From NCBI RefSeq assembly GCF_027943255.1, contig NC_072894.1, forward strand, positions 78,655,601 to 78,719,600: a stretch of DNA of 64,000 nucleotides, given 5' to 3'. Source of the stretch: Anastrepha obliqua. Lineage: Eukaryota; Arthropoda; Insecta; Diptera; Tephritidae. The first letter of the stretch is position 1. Every line of letters begins with the position of its first letter. Positions 1 through 12,222 of the stretch are shown here, in pieces. A model generated the notes under the pieces. It did no database searches and was not told where the DNA came from. It saw nothing but the letters and a program-made list of their open reading frames with translations. Made by a program: the position numbers and the translations under genes.

Positions 1-1860
1 AATAAATGACTTGCCCCATATGAACTGTGAATGGTAGTCACTCACCAACCCATGTACCTATAGCGACTTTTTTGATTGCAGCAAATAGTACTCAGTTGAT
101 GCTTAGGTGTTCAATTCTTCGTCGCCAAAATCCAACTTTTGACACTCTGCCCAAATTAATTGTTAAATTATGGTAATGTTAATTGTTTCTCCAAAACTGT
201 TTCAAATATCTCTTGATATATGTATCTCTGTACTCGTGTACTCATACAGTCGATGTTTATATTAGATGTACTTGCCGAATTTCATTGCATTACTTAGGGT
301 ATATTCAAAAACGTATTATAATGCGCAGTAATTGCAGTGTTTGGAGCACTGCCAATGTGAAAATTCATGCAATTGAAAGATTTGCTTACGTTTTGCGAAT
401 AAATTTGCAGCATTTAAGAACGCGCTCTGCAGTAAAATGGAATTATTACTAAGTTTAGTAGCCGACAATGCAGGTGAGTCAAAAACTGATAATTTGTTAT
501 TAAACTTAAGAAAAAAAACCGCTTAAAGCTTAAAAGAAGAACATATTTTGTAAGAAGTTTATTATTAAAACGAAAAATACCGAAAAACAAATCTTGTTTT
601 AGAACAATAAAATCATTTCCCGAGGATATATTTTTTTCTCATTTTCGAAAGAATTGGTCCACCTTTGAGGTAAGTTTTCGATATCCAGTTGAATCAGTTT
701 TTAATAAAATCATTTTATGATTCTATGCCACATTGCAGGCCAAATCTTTCTTTGAAATACTCCCTATCTTCTATGTTAAAGCAAAGTTAAAGATTGCTTT
801 ACGAGCCCTTTTTTGTTCGCATGTCAACTTCGGTGGCTAAAAGCCCAACGCATTATCTCTAAAAATGTTATATGATCTTTCTTATTTATAATTACAACTT
901 GCCCGTATATATACATAGTACTTATCAAATGCATCAAGCATCTATTCCTGTCCTTAAAAGTATTCTTAAAAACAGCATATCATTAAATTTGAGACGAAAT
1001 TTTCAAAGGCACGGTGCATATGCAATAATTTAACTTTACTGAAATATTTGCCGAAATTAGATTTCCATTCAGTTTTGGTTCAGCGTAAAAGTCAACATTG
1101 TTGCAATATATCAACATACTAGTATTGTTGTTTTTGTTCGTAACATTTACGTGATTTAAGATTACTTGTCGTAAACGTGTTACCGGCTTCAAAGGCAAAG
1201 TTGTATTAAATTGAAAAAAAAAAACAAGAGTGACTGCAACAACGTTTTGACAAACTGGCGGGTGTCCCGACTGCTCGGTTGGGCACTTGACTGCCTCACT
1301 GGCGTGCATTTGACTTTTGCTTACTTGCTGTACGGTGCATGCAATTGATATGTCAACATATTGTTCATGATATTTTTGCTGTTGTTTTTGTGCCTTATAG
1401 CTCTTCTAACGCTGCCTCTGGCACATCTCATGTACACTTACAACCATTCCTAACAACACTTCAAACAAGTCTTGGTGAAAATTGAAAATTTAAAAATAAT
1501 AGCAACATCGAAAGAAAAAAGGTATTTTCCGAGATTGCGAGTTGCATGCAACATAAGCATGAGTCTCTCTCTCCCATGTTCATGACTCGTACTTGTATGG
1601 ATTACGTTTCTCGTTATTTGGTCGATCTTGTTGACTGCCTTGCCTGTCTGTTGGCCGGTGGTTGGCTAGTGAGCTGTGTTTCAAGTCACTCATTTGGACA
1701 GGTGTTTATAAATTATTTGCTAATTTTTGCGTGTTGAAAAAATCTCCTTTCACTTTTCGCCTTTAAAAGCTGATGGGTTTCTTTATTTATATAGGTAAAG
1801 CTGAAAGAAAATGATTGAATATGAATTTTTTAAGTAAATCTTATGTGAGAGGTTCGACTA
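1..1860. other. AT-rich stretch without a recognised gene
   Basis: Several short open frames occur here on both strands, but none resembles a known family and their composition does not differ from surrounding non-coding DNA. Poly-A and poly-T runs are common. I see no transposon termini. It could be intergenic or intronic. Confidence 0.6.
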
Positions 1861-1864
1861 CAAA

Positions 1865-2105
1865 TCAGCGTGACTTCTTCAAAGAAGCTGTTGGGATTTC
1901 CGTTCGGAAACAAACTCTTCTATGCGCGGTATAAGGGCAAGAGGAATCACATAACCGTATTTGGACGGCCTTCGCGAAATTCATCTTCCAAGGATCGAGG
2001 GCTACGTTGGAACTCATTGTACGAGCGTTTCATAGAGTGAGGTGTTTAAGCACCAAAAGTCGAAATAAGTTGATCAATCCACTCCTGTCTCGATAATCCA
2101 CGTCG
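1865..2105 (-). pseudogene. mariner transposase fragment, N-terminal linker region
   Basis: On the minus strand, about 2070 down to 1920, the conceptual protein reads YNEFQRSPRSLEDEFREGRP. This matches the part of mariner transposases that follows the N-terminal helix-turn-helix, where family members read SLEDEFREGRP. A stop follows shortly after and no catalytic domain remains. The fragment is a relic with no expected activity. No terminal repeat could be assigned, so the ends are approximate. The short diagnostic stretch is convincing; the limits are not. Confidence 0.6.
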
Positions 2106-2109
2106 AAAA

Positions 2110-5020
2110 TCATAATAAATAATTAAAGAGTTAAAAATAACCACAGCTCTTTAATTTAGACTACAGTTTTTGGTAAAAGCATATTTAATGTCTATTGTCT
2201 ATGATACGTCATGGTTGGTCACTTGTAGAGATATTAAGCGCCTTGAATTTGTCATTTCTCTGCTCGCTTGACAAAAAATTTGCATGTGAAAGCATCAACA
2301 AAGCGCTCGAGCAAGATTCGCGGCCAACGAAAGTGTAACTAGAACGCGTTCATACAGAGCAAATTTTGTTGCTTCAATTTTGCGAATTTTCTTCGATGCT
2401 CCCTTCGTGATCGTACACTTCAATTTCCATAGTTTTTAGTCTACAATCACTAACAACATTGAGAAGAACGAGAAGACAAAGGGTGTGGCCAGAGCACGAG
2501 CATCACAAGTAACGACTTAAAGCAAGAAATGTTTCCCTGTATGAACACGGTCTTACTAATACTCATTAGGTGATTCTAAACAAATGTAGTTTTTGGTAGC
2601 TGCTTTCCAGTGCAGCCAACATATTTTTATTTATGTCAGTTGTTTCATCCATTTACCTCTCGCTAACGCTTGGCGATTCGAAGTCGCCTATTTTTATTTT
2701 CCTAACTGCCTTGAACTTCGACAGAGTTTTGCTTGGAAGATACTAAGTAAAGTTAGATTCAAATGCATGTGGAACAAGAGAGATACACCTAGTGCTTCAG
2801 AGAATACCTGCGTCTTACGTGTTTTTTAATTTTTGAACGATCGCTGTAGGTGGCAATGGAATCTTTTTTTTTTTGCTATTCTTCACAGAAGGAAATGAAA
2901 CGACCACTCAAATAGTAGTCACGCGCAATTCATCCAGCAACGGTAGCTGCTCTATCAATTGAAAATTTAGTGGACTAAGCTTCAATAATAAACTTTGTGT
3001 GTTATCAAACAGTAGGTGTTAGCACATACATACTATGATTCTAACAAAGAACAGGCAAAACCTGTCCAATTAAAAACTACTTGAAAGCTTGCTTTCCATT
3101 CTTTCAAGTCTGTGACTGCGCTGATTCTTGCGATAGAAATGGTACGCATGTTTTGTTTTATCTAATCTTTCATTGTCATTTTGATTGCCCGCTAACGAAT
3201 ATCAAAAGAAATAATACAGAAAAATTCGTACAAAACTAAAAATGTAAGGTCCGAAAGGGGGTTTTTTGACAAATTCACTTCCCAAAAACCCTTAAAAATT
3301 GTTAGAAAAACAATTCACGTTTGTCCAGCATGAATTTATTGGTATGTCAAATCCAATTATAAAATTATATGGAATTATTCTTTAGCTGTTCAGTTTGCAA
3401 TGCTCCGCGTAAGTTCTAAATGCCGTCTCTTGATCAACTCCATCGTTTTACAATTTAAAGAACTACAGCGGAAGAGTTGGGATTGTCTTCGTAATAGGGC
3501 TGTCACAATGGGTCCTTTGGTCTAACTAACTATAAAATCCATTAATAATTAAAATTTATTGACTTAATTTAAATAAAGTTATTTACCATTTTATCAAATG
3601 CAAACAAAGACTGTTTGATATGCCAATAAAAATTCGTATGGCCGGTGCGAACAGCTTTAAGCCCACAAAAAAAAAACGCGTTTTCAATCTCTTTTCGATG
3701 CTGATAATAATAAATATGATTTTAATGATATTTTATTAAATAATATTCAGTACGTTAGCTCCACATTTTTCAGTCCCACGCACCCTGCGCGGGTATATGA
3801 AGGTTAAACACAAACTAATGTATTTTCTCTTTTTTATCATTACAGGTTGGTTGCCTTTCTTCTACAAAGTATTAATTATGTTCGCACACGACCACACTTA
3901 TTACAAAAACAAAAACAAACAGCGAAAAGTAAATAACTAATCAAATGAAAGGTAAATAGAAAAAAAAGCGTTAAAATTGCTTTGGTGCACACTATTTTCT
4001 CCATTTAATAATCTTTACATACCTGATTATGTCTTCTCCATGGAGCTTTTCATATACTCATATTGGCACGCTTTTTCACCTGGGTTTTATTATTTTCACG
4101 CAGCTTGCTTTTAGAGAGTTTTTTATTTTGTTATTTGAACATTGTTTTTTATTATTTAAACATTTTTTTTTATTATTTTGCTTTAATTAGCTAATCATTG
4201 TTGTGCCGATAATTTTTGGTTTGTGTTGTTTTGGTAAGTACATACGAATTAGGCAATTTTTGTGTGCATCTTGCAAAATGCCTTTGATTTTTTTATGATT
4301 TTGCTCACATATTTATTAATGAGTTTTTGTTTTTTCACACGTTTCGTGGTAGCCTTCTGCTTTTTATTGAAAGTGAAATTTAATTTTAGTGATAGCAATT
4401 ATTCCAATTTTTGATGTTGAAAATAAATATTACTTGAATTGTTTTTTTTCCAATTTTATCTTTTAGCTCTCAAGTGTTGCATGTTTACTAGAGATGGACC
4501 GAAATTTGGGCTTCGGCCATGTCTGGTCAAAAATTTCGTTTTCGGCGAAAAACAAAAAAAAAAAGAAACCGAATCTGGGCCTTGCATTTTTGTCAACTTT
4601 TTTCCTCAAAAATCTTATAAAAGTTAGCTTTTGGGAAATTTGTTTTTAATTGCTTTGGAATATCATCTGCCTTCCCTCGAGAGTGGCTTGTGAGTAATAG
4701 TTCGGCGCTGCATGTTAGCCTTATATCAGTAGACGGTGTCGCTAGTATAGTAAAATTGTCGATAAGTTAATATGTTTACATTACAATATAAAACCATTCA
4801 ACTATGGACATTAAATACTATTTGTAAAAATTTAAAAATAAGTTGTTTTTTTGTCATTTTTTATAAACATACGCATATGTTATGAACTGAAACTAATGCG
4901 ATTGAAACTTGTCTACCCTTTTGCTTCTTTATTTGTAAAAATACTTGAGTTTTAAAAAATCATTGCTTGATTATTACTTAGGTCATTAAAATGCTCGGTT
5001 CAGGTTTGTTTTTGCTTCGA
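2110..5020. other. AT-rich stretch without a recognised gene
   Basis: No recognisable coding domain, RNA gene or transposon terminus was found. Around 4080-4450 the plus strand is strongly T-rich with long runs. Short frames here look random. Confidence 0.55.
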
Positions 5021-5039
5021 CTTTGGCTGAAATTGGCCG

Positions 5040-5290
5040 ATTCGATTCGATCCAAAACATCGCGTTTGGAGAAGTCAAAAATCAAGTCGATGCTCATTTG
5101 TGTTTAGATTCCAAAGGAATTGTTCACAAGGAATTCGAGCCAGCGGGCCAAACCGTCAATGCAATTTTCTATCTTGGCGTTTTGAAGCGTTTGTTGCATC
5201 ACATTAGTCGAAGTCGCCCTGAATACCGTGAAGGAGGAAGCTGGCGCTTATTGCATGATAAAGCCAGAGAGGACTATTTTGAATAAATAA
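5040..5290 (+). pseudogene. internally deleted mariner transposase
   Basis: The frame encodes a mariner DDE transposase segment: DSKGIVHKEF, then GQTVNAIFYLGVLKRLL, then the block before the second catalytic aspartate (GSWRLLHDKA). Immediately after that block it ends in EDYFE and a stop, which in intact relatives is the extreme C-terminus. The part between the second aspartate and the C-terminus, including the third catalytic aspartate, has therefore been deleted in frame. The upstream N-terminal DNA-binding region is also absent or unreadable. An intact family member would be about 345 residues. A MITE lies about 170 bp downstream. Confidence 0.8.
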
Positions 5291-5459
5291 ACTCGAAGTT
5301 AGCAGAACAATACTGACGAGTTTCCATCTCATAAGATCTAACACGAAAATGTTCGGCCACTAACTTTTTCTGAGGATACAAATTCAATAAGTATCGGATT
5401 CAGCATTATCAGAGATCGAATAAATTTCATAATGCGTTTGAAATGGTATCGGGAAGAAT

Positions 5460-5645
5460 TCCAACGCAAAATTAATCAACCTAACCATATTTGACTACTG
5501 TGAACTGAACAACTGCTATATACACAGATAAGCAATAGACCGCGTAAAGGTCAAAGTAAAGATTTTCATCACTCAAACTCATTGTTTTTATTTGGTAAAA
5601 AGTTATTTAAAAACAAAAGTGGTTGATTAATTTTGCGCCACCTTG
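5460..5645 (+). mobile_element. MITE family 'GGCGC', copy A (degenerate left end)
   Basis: The right end reads ttaattttgcgccaccttg followed by TA. The left end at about 5465 reads cgcaaaattaatcaacc, its inverted partner. Internal sequence shares cgcgtaaaggtcaaag and the AT-rich right arm with three other copies at 35.6, 57.5 and 59.4 kb. It has no coding capacity. Short length, terminal inverted repeats and TA flanks suggest a non-autonomous Tc1/mariner-type element. The outermost left terminus is mutated. Confidence 0.7.
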
Positions 5646-5649
5646 TACA

Positions 5650-6565
5650 TACTCGTATTATCTCTAAGAAATTCGCTTGGTAAGCTGTAATCCCTAATTA
5701 AAATTTCTAATCTCCCTTCAGCTATGATTCCATGCAATTAACTGCAATTTAAATACAAAATTAATGTTTGAAAATTCAAAAGAGAAACCACCACTCATTT
5801 TCCATATGAGTTTTTCTTACCATTACTTAAAATTAATTACCGACAAGCATGCCTACATTTTGGCAGTTTTTCCCTACAACAATTAATTAATACTAGTGAA
5901 GTATGCGGCAGATTGTATCTACCATTTCATGTTAGGTCTTCGTAAGTGTTGAAGCCAATCTCTGGTGAATGCTAAATGTTCAAATGCTTGAGCGCAACGA
6001 ATTTTTGCCTACCCACTGCGTTTGCGCCATGATTGACCATCACTGTTTGCGCGTGTCAACCAACCCATCAGCTATTTGTGCAATGACCTTAAGGGCCAGC
6101 AACTGTTTACGTATAATAAGTAAATAGAAAGTGTGTAAATTACACAATGTTGTACAACAACAGAGAAACTGCAATGCATTCATTTGTTGAATGTCGTCGT
6201 TATGCTGCATTTGACTTTCATTGGAAGCTGTTGACCAGTGGCTGCACTTAAGAAAATTGTTGCCTATTTGATTTTGTGTTGGCTTCATTGTTGTTTCTTT
6301 TTTACTATTACCACTCCCGCTGGTGCAGCTGCCGCCGTTTTAAATGAGCTCCCTCTGCATTTAACGGACTGTCCATCAACTGAATAGTTGCACAAAAAAT
6401 GGGCATATTTTTCATATTTATATTTTGTGGCAGGCCGCACTAACTGTTGACGTTGAACAAATCGCCTAAAGTTGAATGGTTTGTGGAAACAACCCATTCC
6501 TTGTAATGTTTGTTTGTTCACTTGGGCCGCGGAACTACCCATTTGCTGCATGAATATATACAGAA
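5650..6565. other. no recognised gene
   Basis: Two overlapping frames on the minus strand between about 6040 and 6640 are longer than most here, but their conceptual proteins resemble nothing I know and run into the mariner start. Nothing else is seen. Confidence 0.45.
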
Positions 6566-7273
6566 GTATCGGGTGTTTTTTTAGCTGCATGAGAATTTTG
6601 TATGATATCGATAAATATAGTTTGACAGCTGAGAACGTCAAACTGTGTTTGATATTTCTGTTCAGTATTGTTTAGCAAGTCATCATGAATCGTTTAACGC
6701 CAGAACAACGATGCCACATCGTGAAAATTTAGTTTGAAAAAAAAAAAAATAAATTTGTTCCTAAAGATCCTAGAGGATTGGCAGCATCATCGGTCTTTAT
6801 TTCTTTCGAAATGAGGAAGAGCTGTCCTTACGGTGAATGACGAGCGCTATCGAATTTGTAGCCAAAAATTAATCAGCTAAACACCCAAGACATTTGGTTC
6901 AAACAAGACGGCGCAACTTGCTCTACAGCGCGCTTACAATCGATTTACTGGACTCATCGAATGAGCCATGTAACTCGTAGCCGCGGCGTATATCGTATCA
7001 ACAAAAATAAATGCCATGAAATTATCTACCGGAGTGTAATAAAAAAAAGAGGTTGTGTGTAAAGCCGGTTTACTGACGATAGTTTAACGTGGCAACGTCA
7101 TAAGAAAATACTGATGGAATGGTTGCATTTTTCAAAATAAAATTTTAATTATATTTGTTTGATAGATATGTTGTATGGATATAGAGAAGGAGGTAATATA
7201 AATGTAATCGCAATGGAATTGATCAAATTACATTTACTCAAACGGGAAAAATGACGAAACATTTATCAAATTC

Positions 7274-7486
7274 ATGAAAGATATGTTCAATTTCCATTGT
7301 GCATCAGACGTTAATAAGTCAACAACACTAAGAGGCACCATCATCGATTTGACTTTTTCAAGGCACATTACACTCGAAACACTCCCTTTTATTTCCTACT
7401 TTTCCTATCATCGTCCTATTCTCAACAGAGAAATGGTTCATTACCATGCACACAGGAAGAAGGCATACGCAAATACAAATATGTGA
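7274..7486 (+). CDS. endonuclease-like C-terminal fragment (Helentron-associated?)
   Basis: The frame covers 70 codons. Residues about 16-30 read KSTTLRGTIIDLTFS, and residues about 40-50 read ISYFSYHRPIL. In the endonuclease/exonuclease/phosphatase family the C-terminal part carries an Asp in an 'iD.if' strand and a terminal SDHxP motif with the catalytic His. The frame keeps the ID and the H.P parts. It is far too short for a whole nuclease, which is about 250 residues. It sits inside the insertion in the mariner at 6569. I treat it as the truncated tail of an element-encoded nuclease, not a host gene. Confidence 0.35.
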   Translation: MKDMFNFHCASDVNKSTTLRGTIIDLTFSRHITLETLPFISYFSYHRPILNREMVHYHAHRKKAYANTNM

Positions 7487-7595
7487 ATTTATATATATAC
7501 ATACATATGTATAGATGCTCACTCAAGTAGGAGAGAGCCAGATGTCGAACGTTGACGAACGCGGGGGCCGATTGTGCCTCTTTGTCGTTCGTTCC

Positions 7596-7652
7596 GCATG
7601 AGCAAGATAACGCCACATGAGCGAGATAACGCCGCATGAGCAATGTCACGCC
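7596..7652 (+). repeat. three 19-bp tandem repeats
   Basis: Units start at 7596, 7615 and 7634. The first two read (g/a)catgagc(a/g)agataacgcc; the third differs in its middle. The array is GC-richer than its surroundings and lies just before the subterminal repeat of the Helentron-like insertion, where such elements often carry short tandem repeats. Confidence 0.7.
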
Positions 7653-7784
7653 GCATTTTTTAGTGCGTGCAGCCGGCTACATCGAATTATAAGACGTTAT
7701 CACGTCAAAATGCATTCCAACAATATTTCTGTTTCGTATTATCATTTTAATTTTCCCAGTTCTTAAAAAAACACCCGCTATATA

Positions 7785-8655
7785 AATATATAAATTCATT
7801 TGAATGCACATGTCTTGAGCTTTGGCTTATTGTTGCAGCATTCAAGCTGTAAGATAGACAGTTCAATAGACAGACAATTAAGCATGGAAATTTAACAAGC
7901 GAGTGGCATTGTAAAATTCTTCGTTTTTTTGTATTCAATTAAAGTATTTTTGCCTTGTTGGTGCTTTGAAAGCGCACTTTCGCATTTGTTCATGCCATAA
8001 AAATGCCATTGGCTATGCTGAAGCATTCATATGCGTACATTTACATACATAACATACATATTTTATAAATATGACATTACTCACCCACTTGAATGCAAAG
8101 TATTTGTAGTTGTCGACTTCTGCATTATCAGGCATCAGACATCTATAGCTCTTCAAAAGTTTACAATTGACGCTCAAAGAAACATAGTGACTTCCTTAAC
8201 CTTTGGTCGGAACTGAAAACTAAAAAAAATCTCAAATCAAAAAGTCATAAAAGAACACAATGGCCCCTTAATATTAGAATGCGAGAAAAAAAAAATTAAA
8301 AATTCAATAGCGCTGTACTCTAACTTTATTTGACAAAAGATAGCTAACAACTATTTGTGTCCGTTTTCAAAAATAAATGGAATAACTGATTACTCTTATA
8401 AAATATATTGTTGGATTGCGTTGCAGACCTCGTACAAAGTATCAGCCCAGATCATAAAAATAAAATCGACATACACCAAATTGATGGTCAAACTGAACAA
8501 ATTCAGTCAATTAGTTGTGTTGCTGCATACATATGTTTAATTTTCAAGATATTGAAAGAGATTTTGATTAATAAACGATGTTGATTTTGAATAAAATACA
8601 ATTTTTTTAGGAAATTATTGTCATTTCTCTTTATTATGATAATATTGGTATGGCT
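7785..8655. other. no recognised gene
   Basis: AT-rich sequence with short random-looking frames only. Confidence 0.5.
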
Positions 8656-8658
8656 CAA

Positions 8659-8890
8659 TTACGTATGGAACAAAATAGCGGCCAAATGGCCGCCGCGGCC
8701 TCGGCGGCAGACTGCCATCCGGTGGTCCAAATTTTCGATGACGCTGAGGCATAATTGAGGTGCTATGCCGTTAATGTGCCGAATTATCTCATCATTTAGC
8801 TCTTGAATTGTTGCTGGCTTATTGACGTACACCTTTTCTTTCAAATAACCCCAAAGAAAGAAGTCCAACGTCAATGTTGTTGACGTTTAG
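8659..8890 (-). pseudogene. mariner-like transposase C-terminal fragment
   Basis: The minus-strand frame reads TLDFFLWGYLKEKVYVNKP, then NDEIIRHINGI, then RRGRGGHLAAILFHT and a stop. This is the end of a mariner-like transposase, beginning at the third catalytic aspartate, which is present in LDFFLWG. Everything upstream is missing. A related but distinct family member lies at 21.0-21.6 kb. No terminal repeats could be paired, so the element limits are unknown. Confidence 0.8.
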
Positions 8891-8894
8891 GTGT

Positions 8895-10435
8895 GGTTCA
8901 CATTCAACATCGGCTATTGAAATTTAACCACCAATTTAATCTAAGTCGTATATAGAGAGATTTAATTTATTAAAGATGATTTTTATTCACAGGGCAAATT
9001 TGCCAAAATCAGAATTTTTTTTAAAGCATTAAACATTGAAGAGCCGCAAAAATAGAGATAAGCACACACTTGAAAATTACTTTCATCTGGAATGGAAATC
9101 AGAGCCACATTTCGTGATGCCATTGTTGCCTTTTTGCACCTATTTTCACACGTTTCCATTGTTTCTTTATTTTAATGACATCTCATTGAAATCCAGAAGT
9201 CAACATTTTCTTATGAACTCCAAGGGGACTTAAATCTGTGGTGCTCGATCTTTCAATCTTAAGGAAAAATAAAAGCCGTAAAAATCCGCCGTCGCCACGT
9301 CTTTCAACATATTTGGTACACAATAATGTAAAGAAATGGGTGACACCTTTATGGGATATTTCCTACCAAAGCATGATAACCTCACTGAACGTTTGGTACA
9401 GTATTTTTCACTTCATCCGTTGTTCCCGCGTAGACTTTTATAGTTTTTTCGTTAAAAACTTCTACCGTAAAAATTTGGAGATCATTGTGCATTATTTGTG
9501 ACATTTAATTTGTTTTTGCTTCCTCAAGCAATTTCGTCTTCTCTTCCGCACAGCTTTAGATGACTTTACTCGTACGAACAACGTACTCCCAGAATCGGAG
9601 ACGATTTTTCACTTAAGATGATTCTAAGAAACGTTCCATGGTACGACACACGAACATGCTGAATGAACGGGGTTTTTTTTTAGCAACGGAAATATCTGAC
9701 TCGCACTATTTCCGCATTTTTGAAATCTAATTGAATTTACTTTTAAAACATTTTTGCAAAGAAAAAAATAGAGTAACGTGCATATTCAATTTAAAAATAA
9801 TAAAAAATAAAAAATAATTTATTCAAAAGTGCCGGATTTTACATTTTAAATTTGTTAAAAAGACTGTATACAATTAGAAATGTTAAGTATGACTGTAAAA
9901 AATGTTTGCACTTCAATTTAGGTATATGTATGTAGACAAGTATGTGAAGCATGCAAAGTGGCCTCTGAGTGTATTGTAGATGATTGTTTTTAATAAGCTA
10001 AAGAATGCACTGCGAAAAACATTTCAATGTCAACATATTTATGTTAATTATAACTGGGATGCAAAGTGAAATATGAAATATGCATCAGAAGTATTTTTGA
10101 ATCCTACGAGGGTTGTTATGTTAATATTGAGTTAAACAATTAATATAATAATAAAATTGAATAAAAATAAAATAATTTTCATCGAAAAGGAATTATTCTA
10201 TTTAAAAATATTGTGCATCTATAGTATGAAATATTCTACATATGTGTATAGTTATGTATAAAATAAAAACACTTTTTTTTAGTTTAGGGAGAAAGAAACC
10301 CATTATTTTCTCGTTACAAGGCTGTAGTGATCGATATCTCGTAAAGTATCGAATAATTTAAAGTTTATGCTCATTGTGAAGGTAACATTACACACTAAAA
10401 CAATCTTTTGCTGTTTTTTGTTTGTTCCATTCAGT
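8895..10435. other. AT-rich stretch without a recognised gene
   Basis: A frame at 9238-9501 (87 codons, plus) is open but matches nothing I recognise. The rest is simple AT-rich sequence. Confidence 0.5.
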
Positions 10436-10504
10436 TGTGAGTTACAGGGTGTTAACAATGGGCATTCATAAATAGAAAATTCGATACATTTTACAGTTTT
10501 TCTT

Positions 10505-10796
10505 TGATTAGGGCGAAAATGAGAGCCAAGCCGCTGAAATTGTGAATGGTGTTTATGGTGCCGATACTGTAACATATAATTACAACAATTTTGGCTTCGT
10601 CGATTCCGTTCAGGCATTTTTGATGATAAGGAAAAGATCGATAATGTCGATAAAATCACAGAATATAATTGAAGTTGACCGGCGTGTTAATAGTCGTAGC
10701 ATCACCCAGGAGCTAAATATCGACCATAAAACAGTTTTAAACCATTTACGCAAACATAAGGGATTTCTGTTTCCTCAAACTAATATATGCGTTTGA
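10505..10796 (+). pseudogene. mariner transposase N-terminal fragment
   Basis: The conceptual protein carries AAEIVNGVYGADTVT, then FGFVDSVQAF, then IIEVDRRVNSRSITQELNID and HKTVLNHLRK. These correspond to the first helix-turn-helix, the linker and the second helix-turn-helix of a mariner transposase, where relatives read SSRSIAQELKIDHKTVLNHL. A frameshift occurs near 10540 and the frame is lost after HLRK. The catalytic domain is absent. A second, more decayed copy of the same N-terminal region lies at 30.3 kb. Confidence 0.8.
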
Positions 10797-10799
10797 ATA

Positions 10800-11100
10800 G
10801 CACCCACGAATGGCTGAACAGATTTCCTTAATTTATTTTTCTATTTTGCCTCGTTCTGGCCAAATTTTCGGAATATGGAAAAACAAAAAAAACCAATTTC
10901 AAGTTAAATGAGCCGCATTACCGGTAAGGTATTAAAATGTTTAATATAAAAAATATTAAAAAAATTGTAAAAATAGGTATTTAAATGCACTACAAAATAT
11001 ATACCTTTTTAAATTAAAATGTTGATTATTCATACATTTTCCCCTATCTGTTGAGGAAATTTTTGGAAAAAATTCCTGTCTACGTAATCCTAGTACAGTC
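10800..11100. other. no recognised gene
   Basis: AT-rich spacer between the mariner fragment and the 3' end of the LINE. Confidence 0.5.
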
Positions 11101-11589
11101 TTCTTCTTAATTGGCGCGATAACCGCTTACGCGATTTTGGTCGAGTTTAACAAAGCGCGCCATTCGTTTCTTTCTCGTGCTAACCGGCGCCAATTGGACA
11201 CGCCAAGTGAAGCCAAGTCCTTCTCCACCTGATCTTTCCAACGCAAAGGAGGCCTTACTCTTCCTCTGCTACTACTAGCTGGTACCGCATCGAATACTTT
11301 CAAAGCCGGAGCGTTTGTATCCATTCGGACGACATGACCCAACCAACGTAGCCGCTGGATCTTTATTCGCTGCGCTATGTCTATGTCGTCGTAAAGCTCA
11401 TACAGCTCATCGTTCCATCGTCTGCGATATTCGCCGTTGCCAAAGGTCCAAAAATCTTACGCAGAATCTTTCTCTCGAACACTCCAAGCGTCGCTTCATC
11501 GGATGTTGTCATCGTCCAAGCTTCTTGTAGAGTGTTAGTTTTGTTCGTCGAGAGAGGACTTTTCTGCTCAGTTACCTACTTAGTCCAAA

Positions 11590-12222
11590 CTAGCACTTGT
11601 TGGCAAGAGAGATTCTACGTTGGATTTCAAGGCTGACATTGTTATCGGTGTTAATGCTGGTTCCTAAATAAACGAAGTCTTTTACAACCTCGAAATTATA
11701 ACTGTCTACAGTGACGTGGGTGCCCATACGCGAGTGCGCCGACTGTTTGTTTGAAGACAGGAGGTACTTCGTTTTGTCCTCGCTCACCACTAGACCCATT
11801 TGCTTTGCCTCCTTATCCAGTTTGGAGAAGGCGGAACTAACAGCGAGGTTGTTAAGGCCGATAATGTCAATATTATCGGCATACGCCAGCAATTGTACGC
11901 TCTTATAAAATATTGTGCCTGAGCGATTAAGTTCTGCGGCTCGTACGATGCTCTCCAACATCAGGTTAAAGAAGTCACACGACAGCGAGTCATCCTGTCT
12001 GAAACCTCGTTTGGTATCAAACGGCTCGGAGAGGTCCTTCCCAATTCTGACGGCGCTGCTGGTGTTGAGCAACGTCATCTGGCAAAGCCGTGTTAGTTTT
12101 GTGGGGATACCAAATTCAGACATCGCGGCATACAAATGACTCCTTTTCGTACTGTCGAATGCAGCTTTGAAATCGATGAAAAGATGGTGTGTGTCGATTC
12201 TCCTTTCATGGGTCTTTTCCAA
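11590..12222 (-). pseudogene. reverse transcriptase, catalytic half (LINE)
   Basis: Motif A is present as LFIDFKAAFDSTKR. Motif B reads GFRQDDSLSCDFF; relatives have GFRQGDSLSC, so a glycine is changed. Motif C, at about 11860-11886, reads YADNIDIIG instead of YADD, so one of the two metal-binding aspartates is lost. Downstream conserved blocks (NEVVKDFVYLG-like, INTDNNVSLEI, RRISLANKC) are readable. The polymerase is therefore inactive by sequence even apart from the frameshifts. Confidence 0.85.

Larger units (their letters stand above)
7055..7712 (+). mobile_element. Helentron/Helitron-like fragment nested in mariner
   Basis: This block is absent from the related mariner 3' end at 36.4 kb, so it is an insertion. 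It carries an inverted pair: tttaacgtggcaacgtcata at 7083-7102, and about 7687-7709, which includes gacgttatcacgtc and can itself form a 5-bp hairpin. Three tandem 19-bp units lie at 7596-7652. A frame at 7274-7486 contains GTTIDLTFSRH-like and SYFSYHRPI motifs. These resemble the end of the endonuclease/exonuclease/phosphatase fold, where the last motif is usually SDH.P. Helentrons often carry such a nuclease C-terminal to the helicase, and have subterminal inverted repeats. The assignment to Helentrons is inference. Confidence 0.45.
6569..7778 (+). mobile_element. mariner-like element split by an insertion
   Basis: The left terminus at 6569 (cgggtgttttttta, preceded by TA) is matched in inverted orientation at 7764-7778 (taaaaaaacacccgc, followed by TA). 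Between them lies a degraded transposase. An ATG at 6684 begins MNRLTPEQRCHIVK, typical of this family's N-terminus. A second-aspartate block with TQDIWFKQDGATCSTA lies near 6880-6930, and a C-terminal block MSHVTRSRG follows near 6965. Large parts of the protein are deleted. The 3' non-coding part is interrupted from about 7050 to 7712 by a Helentron-like sequence. The 3' end is present in a second copy at 36.3-36.5 kb that lacks this insertion, which fixes the junctions approximately. Confidence 0.75.

Noticed and set aside
11711..12139. Plus-strand frames opposite the LINE polymerase
   Set aside because: They are shadows of the minus-strand reverse transcriptase, which has clear motifs.
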